A DNA stretch of 64,000 nt from Ascaphus truei. Lineage: Eukaryota > Chordata > Amphibia > Anura > Ascaphidae. Below, piece by piece: positions 55,295-64,000 of the stretch. The notes under the pieces were generated by a model, which worked only from the letters and a program-made list of their open reading frames with translations, was not told the origin of the DNA and ran no database searches. Numbering within the stretch: the stretch's first letter is position 1; every line of letters begins with the position of its first letter. A program made the translations under genes and the position numbers. Location: assembly GCA_036426205.1 (NCBI GenBank), contig CM071568.1:226990777-227054776 (forward strand). Direction: 5' to 3'.

Positions 55295-56810
55295 TAGTGA
55301 TTCCTAACATGGGGGTTCGGAAACTCCTAGTGGGCTCATGAGGTGTCACCAGGGATCTTCCCAAAAAAACATATACTGGCAGATTCTGGGCTGTATAGTT
55401 GATTCTCGAGCCCATGTGGTGACTACACACACAGTGAAGCACCAAACTGCCTGTAACAGGGACTTATCCCTGGTTAAGAGAAACTGCCTCTAAATCCAGC
55501 ACAGAGCTGGTAAATTGCAGCCAGGCAATTAATCAGACTCCACCTGGCTAAATTAGAGCTCTAAGAAAAAGCCTGCTGTTGGAAACAGGAGGGAGATTTT
55601 CCTAAGCACAGTTACAACTGGGCTGACAAAAGGAGAGGAGAGTCTTGAAAGCACAGGAGGGCTGTGTTCTGAGAGAAAGACACAAGGGGACCAGCCCTCT
55701 ATGCCTGGACCCTTAAGCAGACAACTACCCGGACACCACTGACCTGAAGGGCCACCTGCTTTAAAGGTACCGGTTTAGACTTTTGGGTGATAGGTGTGTA
55801 AGGGACTTTCCCCCCCCAGCCTTTCAGAGATGAACTGGGGAAGTAATCTAGCCCTTACCAAGGGATAGGTGTTTGTTGTTTTTGTATATTTTGTTTGCTG
55901 TGCTGTTTAAAGGGACAGGCTCAATATAGCCATATGTAAGATCTGTGTAGAGGTATGCTAATGGAGACCCTTCAGGGTGAAATTAACACATGGCTTTATT
56001 GAGCCTGGCCCTTTAAACAGCACAGCAAACAAAAATATACAAAAATAATAAACACCTATCCTTGTGTAAGGGCTAACTTACTTCCCCATTTCCTCTCTGC
56101 AAGGCTGGGGGGGAGGGGAGAGGGAAGCCCCTTACCCACCTATCAAAAGAAAGTCTAAACAGGTACCTTTATAGGTGGGCCTTCAGGTCAGTGGTGTCCG
56201 GGTAGTTGTCTGCTTGAGGGTCCCCTTGTGTCTTTCTCTCACAACACAGCCCTCCTGAGCTCTCAAGACTCTCCTCTCCTTCTGTCAGCCCAGTTGTAAC
56301 TGTGCTAGGGAAAATCTCCTTCCTGTTTCCAACAGCAGGCTTTTTCTTAGAGCTCTAATTTAGCCAGGTGGGGTCTGATTAATTGCCTGGCTGCAATTAA
56401 CCAGCTCCGTGCTGGATTTAGAGGCAGTTTCTCTTAACCAGGGATAAGTCCCTGTTACACTGCTCCTTAGCGTGGGTGGTTTAACTGTGAATTACAGCAG
56501 AAACTTCGAAAGTCGCTCCCCACAATGCTTTGCATACACAGCAGCAAGGCATTGTGGGGCATGACTTCGGAAGCTCCGGCAGTGATTGGCAGCTGTATCA
56601 CCCATGGTATCGGCACACACATAGGTACAGTTTGAGGCCGTATTAAGTGTGTTCCCCCCAAAAGCTCAGGACAATATACTACTTGGGATTGGTTAGGTTT
56701 TTTCTTGTAATAGTCTGATGAGTAGGCAGTAAGATTGATCCATTAGAGGTTTGTGGAACAAATACTTTGTAGCAGAGGGTGTACAAAGTAAAAAAGGTTG
56801 GGAGCCACTA
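55295..56810. mobile_element. Non-autonomous hAT element with 8-bp target duplication
   Basis: Ends TAGTGATTCCTAAC and, reversed, TAGTGGCTCCCAAC. ATGTAATG flanks it exactly at 55287-55294 and 56811-56818. Half to two thirds of the inside is the palindrome at 55452-56459. No transposase frame. Confidence 0.85.
55452..56459. mobile_element. 1-kb near-perfect palindrome with TG...CA LTR-like ends
   Basis: The left arm (55452 to about 55927) and right arm (about 55990 to 56459) are reverse complements with small differences. It starts TGTAACAGGG and ends CCCTGTTACA, with CTGCC and CTGCT flanking it. Near the centre the right arm reads CTCAATAAAGCC on the minus strand, an AATAAA signal, mutated to CAATATAG in the left arm. 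This looks like two inverted LTRs joined near their poly(A) regions. Confidence 0.85.
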
Positions 56811-56818
56811 ATGTAATG

Positions 56819-59800
56819 GGTCAAATTTTAAAGCAATGCATTTTTTCTATACATCTAAATATATATGCATGACATGTTACAACCATTATTAACAAGTTTC
56901 TTTGTCCATGTCCTAAGAACTTGATACAGCAGCCCATTGAAATTTGTTTTTGATCATGTTATTTTTGCAGTTTTTTCATCAGAGGAATTTAGATACTGTA
57001 CATCAAACTGGTGCACTGCTCCAAAACGTAATAAATATACAGTGTGCGTAACCTTTCATCAATGAATCACTATCATTCTCATATTTGTCTGCTGTAGTAT
57101 CAGATGCACCAGTAAGCAACACAGGAGTGGTTGTATGGAGATAAGTGTGAATTTGGGTAAGTACTTAACCCCCATAATATAATTTTTTGTATCTTGTTTT
57201 GGTCTCTCGTCACCATCTTTCAGCTTCTGCACATAAACCATCAAGTGACAGCTGGAGCTTATCATTTTACCCAGGAGTTTAGTTTTAAATATATGATACT
57301 TTATAATCAGGTTTCTCACATTTGAGACAGACTCTATATAATGGATTAATAAATAACTGACATAGGGATGATACACAACACCTGAATGTCAACTTCTAAC
57401 GAAAGGCACAGTTGCATTCGTTACTCCAAAGTGAAATACAGATAGCACTGGGAATGTGTCCCTAGGTGGCTATGTTGATAAAAATGGTTTGGCCATGTCA
57501 TGGGTGTAAAGATGTGTTGATTGTAGCAGCTCTGGTTGTTACACACAGGAGGGCTATATGTAACACTCCTATGAACACACATAAGTATATTAATGGATTA
57601 ATGGCCCTCTGGTCAATGACTGTAAACCAAGGAAAGGACTGAGAAGATATCAAGAAGGATGACATCACCGAAGGAGGGGTTAAGAGAGATATAGGTATAG
57701 AGGAGCACGTGAGTAATAGAGAGACCTGCAAAGTTAGAGAGAGAGAGGGGACCTGTCCCGAGGAGCACGGCGGGAGATACAGCACTTTGGCAGAGCCTTC
57801 CTAGTCTGACAGAACAGGATATACTGGAGATAGTGGGTACAATCAAGGAGAGTAAATCACCTGAGTAAAGAGGACCATGCCTGCTTGGAGGTTCGAAGCT
57901 GTGAGTAGACCAAGTAGAAACACATCCATGGGATCTACAACACTTCAGTATCCTATTCAACGTACACAGTTACTGCCATTCTTTACCAAGTAACAGGCCT
58001 GCACCTATTAACACACCTATACTTCAACACAACCTCCAACACTGTGACGGTACCAACAGTGGTTCAATAGTTAGCATTTGTGCCACCAGGACTGAGTAAC
58101 AGACACAGTGGGACAATTGCACAGTGCGGTACATGACTAAAAGGACTGTATTATTCAGGGTCTGTCAATCTGAGTGCACCGCTGTATGGGATTTCTGCCT
58201 TCCTCATATGTGAAGTCTTGTTATTCAATGATCTGTATCCCGCTGCATTGTCTAACCCCAGCCTGGTCCCTTGCTGGCGGAATATTCTCTCTTGGACTCA
58301 GGCCCCTGCCCTAGTATATAAATATTTGTATATATAGGGAAAGAAAGAGGGGTTACATACAGTATATAGCAGTGCTAAAAGCAGCTCAACTAACTTGGCA
58401 CCTGACTGTTTTCAAACTACTTATTTTCTGTGTACCAAAGCAAAGATGGGAGGAGGCACAGAATACTGAAGCAGAAAGAAGAAAAGGAAAATAAATAAGT
58501 ATCTACAGAGACACGTTAGCAACTATTAACTGGGAAAAGCTCTCCAGCTGGAAGCAGCTGTTCAGTGAACCTCCACTGCATCTCACACTTTCCAACCTCC
58601 TACACTGTAAGATTAGTGTGGTTGAAATATTAGGTATATGACAATATGATCAACACGCATAATGTGTAAAAGGTGGGAAAGTTCTGAATTCCCAATAAGC
58701 AGCGAAGGAAAAACATCTAATGAATAGTAGGGTAATACTGTATAATACAAGACTTTCCTTTTGTCTGAATACTGCCTGTCCCTGAATCCTTAGATTTGTC
58801 TCAGCAAACATTCTTACAACGTTCTTTTCTTCTAGAAATTCTCATGGGCTTACTTTAGACAAGTTACCTTATTTCTATTGCACTGTATTGACATGATCTT
58901 TTAGAACGACATGTTTATGTTGGATACAATTCTTAGAACCTAATGCACACTCCTTTGAAAGTATATTGAACAAAATGCAAGTTAAACCAGGGTTCTCCAA
59001 AGTACACCACCCACCACAAAATAAGACTGTGTAACAAATAGAGCCACGTGTCTTATGTAATAGCACCACTTAGTAAATATGGGCCATAATCAATAGAGAA
59101 TATCAATTGGGTGCACCAATTGCATTTATTAACACGTAACAGGGTTTGTCCTGCTAACATTGGGCGTGCCCGATTGCTGTTATTTATTGCACATTTAATT
59201 GTTGCATTATAGCCATGAGGCATTGAAAGTGATAAGAAAGTGGAGTCCAATTTTATAAATTGTGATCCAACCCAATTCAAGTTTTGCTACCTAAAATATA
59301 ATCCATTACGCCTTTTATCTCTGGCCCCTTTATTACAGAAGTAAAAATAAGTAATTTTACTATCAACTTTCACTGATTTTATGTTTGTCTCACTGACTAT
59401 TATTTTTTAGTTGCAGTGTTCTAGACTTCCATGGCATCTCACTAATAATAAATCAGTAGTTTTCCTTTACAATGACATTTCTTTCTCCCGAATCCCCATA
59501 TCTCATTGCATTTGGTCAGTAGAGTTTGATATCTCGCATTTGTGTGCATTTTGCCAAAGGATTCAATCCCCCAGATTACATAGGATTCACGCATCAATTC
59601 TAATTTTCCAAGATTATATTTGCAAGATCAATAATAAAATGTCCTCTTTCAGAGACCCTGGAACTTGCAATCCCTGTTCACATCAGTGTATCCACTCTAG
59701 AAACTTGTCATCTCTAGTCAAATGATCCTTGCACAAAGGTACTATTCTCAAAACAACACAATTAGAAGATTTCGCATGGGACAAATTAGGTATTGCAATG

Positions 59801-60010
59801 TTGCACTGCAAAGAGACAGATATCAAAATGCAGTGTAATACAACTCAATGGGAATTGACTTGTCCTATGAATGAGCGAGTAGATACAGTATACTGCAAGT
59901 TCAGTGTATAATTCAAATGTAATGCCTGTCAGGATCAACATATTAGACTTTAGCACCAGTAGCTGATTTGTGATTTATACCTGTTTTGTTTTTTCTCCTC
60001 TGGGAGATTA
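56819..60010. other. No recognised gene
   Basis: The longest frame (57613-57960) has no recognisable domain. 57500-58330 has GC content and punctuation like an LTR, but no termini were found. Confidence 0.4.
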
Positions 60011-60039
60011 CATTGCTGCTACATGGAGTTTGGTGCATA

Positions 60040-60590
60040 CCTGCTGGCTCACAGTAGATCTGAGTCTCCCGCATGATGGTAGGGGATGTCAGAACAGGCA
60101 TCTGGGGTATAAACTGAATCGTACTCACGGTGACAGTGCCTCCATCTCTTGCAGACCCCAGGGATGAGGGGTGAGACCCCTGTAGGAGAATTTCTCAGCC
60201 TTTCCCCTGATAGATTTCAGTCTCAGACAGGAAGGTATAGTAAACAACTGGAACACTTTATTGCACCTTACAAATGGTACTTTGCACAGCTTCACACAGC
60301 AACAACTGGATACTTGGTCTCAGGGGCCTTTACCCTCAGGATATCCCTGGACCTTCACTCCCAGCCAAAGGCACTAGGAGCAGTCCCAGCTCTTCCCTTA
60401 CTCCCTGGTAGAGTAAGGGAAATGATCTCCCTCAGCTCCCCTAAAGGAGGGCCACAAACTGACAGAGCCCTGCACAGCTTGGTATGGGTAGACCTGCCTC
60501 TCTCAAGGTAGAGGCAACTAACTAACTTTAGGAAGTACAGCCCCTTAAGTACAGAGAAAGTAAGAACCAGCCCTGTGGGTCTCTGAGCCA
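60040..60590 (-). mobile_element. LTR-like block related to 18660-18890
   Basis: CTGAGTCTCCCGCATGATGG (60060) and the following 80 bases match 18663-18740. On the minus strand GCAATAAAGTGTTCC (about 60255) resembles a poly(A) region. Ends not identified. Confidence 0.5.
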
Positions 60591-61528
60591 CATATCTATG
60601 CGGTTCAGCTCAGGGGACCCCCTGCTTCCGCACAATATTATTAAAAATACAGAAATGCTGCTTCATTACCATAGCGGATAGCCGCTAAGGCAATGAAGGG
60701 GTTAAGGCAGAATAGCATGTTTATTGGGGACATTTGCCTCCAATAAACATAGCAATAAACAACATACACCCCCTGTGTATTTGAAATACATAAACAACAA
60801 TAAATACATTAAATACATATAGTACTCACCACCCATTTCCGGCTGCCACGATGAAGGCCATCCTCCTCTTCATCCTGCCCATGCCCCCTCCGCTGCTGCA
60901 AAACAGACACAACAATGAAAACATCCAATGTAATGTCCACTAACCCCTTAATTCCCATAGCGGTTAATAACCGCTACAGTCATTAAGGGGTTAACCCACC
61001 CTCACCCACCCTCACCCACCACTATATACCCTCCCACACTAACCCCCACCCTGTGAGGCCTAACCACCCACACCCACTACCCACAAGGGAGGCCTACCCA
61101 CATACCGTTGGGGAACCCCCCCCCCCCCACCCCCAGTACCCACAATAAAAACAATAGTGACACACAATAAACATCATTCTATTTATTAAATATATTACCC
61201 ACCTCCTGTGCCCCCCCATAAATACAAGATTTATCCTTTTACAAACAGGGTTCATAACACAGCCCCACGCGAGTCCCCGGTGGGCTGGCGGGGCACCTGA
61301 CAGACCTACAGGGTACCAGCAGCCCTTTTCAAACAGGTTCTGGAGGCCTGTTGGTGGGTCCCGCCAAGCGCCATGGCCCCCAGGTGGTCTCTTTGGGTCA
61401 CCGTGGGCCACAATTGGGTCCCCACGGTAGGCCCAAGGATGTCTGGGAGCCCCGGGTCAGACCCACAGGTGTCTGCGGGGCCTCGGTTGGTTCCCACCAG
61501 GGTCTGGGGAACTCACGAGTGCTCACTA

Positions 61529-61690
61529 CAGGTCTGCGGTGCCCCCACGGATGTGGGACCACCGCTTCATCCCCGCACCTATGGGTCGGCAGTGCCCCCA
61601 CGGATGTGGGACCACCGCTTCATCCCCGCAGACTACGGGTCTGCGGTGCCCCCACAGATGTGAGGCCACCGCTTCATCCCCGCATGTGTC
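61529..61690. repeat. Three 53-54-bp tandem units
   Basis: GTGCCCCCACGGATGTGGGA followed by CACCGCTTCATCCCCGCA, starting near 61540, 61593 and 61647. Confidence 0.9.
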
Positions 61691-62169
61691 ACCCGTGGAA
61701 CCACCAGCCTGATACCGTGAGATACCCGAGGAGACCCGCAGGTGGTCTCCAGAGGTCCCACGCAGAACCACGGAACAAACCCTGAATGTAAAAAAAATAA
61801 ACCTGGCCTATACATTCAATACATACACCCCCCCCAACACCTACAGTACAATAATGTGCAAAATAACTATTATCCCGACAGGGATAATAGATTATTTGCC
61901 CATTATTAAAAACATTAACTAGCATATTCAAATAAATAATAAAGTGCTACTGACCTCATCAATAAGAAGTCTCCGTCGCCAGCAACATCCTTGTCTTGCC
62001 CACAAAATACATTGCCAAAACAAAGCCAATACATTGCAATTACATTCAGATATCAATTAACCCCTTAAACACCCTATCAGATAATAACCGCAAAGGTAAT
62101 TAAGGGGTTAAGCCACACTGGCCCGATACCCACCTTTCACCCATGAATTTGTACAGTGGCTTCATCATG

Positions 62170-62171
<2 letters not shown>

Positions 62172-62206
<35 letters not shown>

Positions 62207-62219
62207 AAAAACAAAAAAA

Positions 62220-62252
<33 letters not shown>

Positions 62253-62270
62253 CAAAAACAAAAAAATGTA
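62172..62270. repeat. Duplicated (TA)n plus AACAAAAACA unit
   Basis: Two about 50-bp copies, each a TA run followed by AACAAAAACAAAA. Confidence 0.85.
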
Positions 62271-62659
62271 GCGCAAAAAAACAGTATTGTGATAAATAGT
62301 GAAAATAATTAAACTATAGTTCCATCAATAGATGATTCGTGTTAATGTGTGAATATTAAAAGAAAAATGTATATATCTTTAAATAATATAACCTATTAAA
62401 TTCTATTTAAACACAACCAATATCAATATAATAACATTGCATGAACGTGCTGAAAAAAGAAACAGAACAATAAATAAAAAAGTCCAACCAGTCCTTCAAT
62501 AATTAGTCCATAATGATAGGTATTCAATGTAGATAAAGGGGTCTTGGGCTGCTCTCACACGGGGTAAACCAACTCCACAGATATCTAGAAACAGAAAAAG
62601 AGAGAGAGCGCACGCCCCATAGCATAATACTGCATGAAATTAATATTTGAGGTTTAAAT

Positions 62660-62663
<4 letters not shown>

Positions 62664-62704
<41 letters not shown>

Positions 62705-62732
62705 CTATATACTATATCTATATATATATATC

Positions 62733-62765
<33 letters not shown>
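62664..62765. repeat. (TA)n microsatellite ending in CA units
   Basis: TA repeats interrupted by CTATATA units. Confidence 0.9.
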
Positions 62766-62766
<1 letters not shown>

Positions 62767-63404
62767 TGATGAACCAATATACAAATAAATGTAGAAGGGT
62801 TATCAAAAACATGCTGTACTCCAAATAACACTTCTCCATACAGACACACTACAATAAAATTAATTTCCTTTAATAATCCTAACTGAAGTTACAATCACAA
62901 TCATCAACTGCCAAACAAATACCTCAAATGCCAATCAACACATTGCATTTACATTGTATATATGATGCATACAATCTATGCACCTATACATTCTGCAAAT
63001 GAATGTTAACAATACAAGCAAATACAAGCAAAATACAAATACCTCCCAACAAGTATACTATTTAAACCAATCCAGTAAACATAAATCAATTACCATTCAT
63101 TAATGACATCCCTAAACAATTTACATTCCATCCCTAACAATTAAACAATTAACAAATTCAAGCCTTGAACAGAACAATTTAGCCTGTGAAAAAATATATG
63201 TACCAACAAGAATACAAAATTGAAAACCAAAGCTAACCCTGAGCTCAAGTACACCATACAATATCAACAATTACATCTATCTAATTTTAAAATACATTAT
63301 ACACACATTTATGCATAGCAGCACAGACAAATTAATTTAAAACACATCAAATCAAGCTTTTAAAACAACATCATTTCTTACCCTGTATGTATATATATCT
63401 CTAG

Positions 63405-63427
63405 ACATACATACATACATACATACA
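63405..63427. repeat. (CATA)n microsatellite
   Basis: Five or six CATA units. Confidence 0.9.
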
Positions 63428-64000
63428 GTGGCAAGAAATGATATACCACAAAAAAAAAATACACATGTTAAAAAAGCTTTTAAAAAAAATTAACAAGTTA
63501 AATAAAATACATTTCTTTAGTTCACTTACCATTACTTGCCCCCACCGACTCCCGTTGAATTGGTTACTCACGAACAAAACCACCAGGCACAGGAACCCAT
63601 AAAATAAAAAACCATAAATAAATAAACATTAAACTAAAACTCCAAATCAATCCACGGGTCTTCTATTTGTAATCCATCTTCATCTGTATTCTTCTTTCTT
63701 CTATCTTCTTCCGGGGTCTTCTTCCCGTCTTCGGCCAAGCCCTGGTCTTCTTCTTCTGTAGGAGGTCCTTCCTCCTCGGCGGCTGGCTTCAAAATGAGAC
63801 GACATAGGCTTTTAAAGGCCTATGACGTCACATTTTCGTCATGGTTCCCACGGCCCTGATTGGGCCGTGAAAACCATGGGTTTTGGCCGAGAAAAAAAAA
63901 ATGATGACGTCACTTAAAGGCAATGAAAGCACAGCCAATCAGAATGGCTTTGCTTCAATTGCCTTTAAAATGACGTCATGAAAAGAAACATGGCCGGCCT

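Larger units (their letters stand above)
60596..64000. mobile_element. Modular palindromic element, copy C (runs off the window)
   Basis: It shares with copy A, in reverse complement, the CCCTTAA/TTAAGGG palindrome (60940-60998), the C-rich ACCCACC stretch, the CCCTGAATGTAAA block (61780) and the GGATAAT palindrome (61865-61910). A second altered palindrome lies at 62040-62112. 62160-63660 is AT-rich with TA microsatellites and may be a separate insertion. 63780-64000 has several GACGTCA-containing hairpins. Confidence 0.55.

Noticed and set aside
57498..57960. Overlapping 95- and 115-codon frames as a possible membrane protein exon
   Set aside because: Two frames are open on the same strand, there are no splice signals I trust, and composition resembles an LTR.
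60149..60511. 120-codon plus-strand frame
   Set aside because: Inside an LTR-like block and without any recognised motif.
1..64000. A CRISPR array or prokaryotic defence system
   Set aside because: The element families are eukaryotic, and the tandem repeats lack the regular repeat-spacer form.

Overview
This window reads as a piece of a large, repeat-dense vertebrate genome, most likely an amphibian and probably a frog. I infer that from the mix of element families: CR1 and L2 LINEs, GIY-YIG Penelope-like elements (PLEs), chromodomain Ty3/gypsy elements, hAT elements and long palindrome-rich non-autonomous elements. Species cannot be set from the sequence alone. I recognise no exon of a host protein-coding gene, no rRNA, no tRNA and no CRISPR array. 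Nearly every long open frame is part of a transposable element, and most are broken.

Layout. 1-1467: end of a modular palindromic non-autonomous element. 1540-1890: LINE scrap. 2870-6315: a minus-strand PLE with RT, GIY-YIG endonuclease and a hammerhead-like motif, its 5' part inverted. 6920-7930: an LTR with a polypurine tract in front. 9657-14320: minus-strand CR1 with an exact 709-bp tandem duplication and a 1.24-kb insertion in its endonuclease. 15131-18545: nearly full-length minus-strand L2 with an NPGP motif. 18548-19190: LTR-like block. 20560-26720: nest of a plus-strand L2, a minus-strand gypsy copy and a PLE with inverted halves. 27276-30172: second modular palindromic element, carrying a hAT element with a perfect 8-bp target duplication. 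32699-38765: short TIR element split by a complete minus-strand chromovirus (32753-38693, 5-bp target duplication CTCTC). 39803-39987: hAT-like MITE. 42390-45083: second L2, split by a solo LTR of the chromovirus family. 45100-46650: purine-only satellite. 48475-49140: plus-strand Ty3/gypsy RNase H running directly into a putative LTR. 49287-50125: PLE pieces. 55295-56810: hAT element with a 1-kb LTR-like palindrome inside. 60040-60590: LTR-like block. 60596-64000: another long copy of the modular palindromic family.

The best-supported biology is in the two related Ty3/gypsy elements. Each has an exact complement between the bases next to its 5' LTR and a site about 30 bp below a TATA-like box in its own LTR. 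The two pairs differ in sequence but each matches itself, as expected for Tf1/sushi-type self-priming. Both also carry a GGGAAAY slippery heptamer just before the gag stop, with pol open in the -1 frame.
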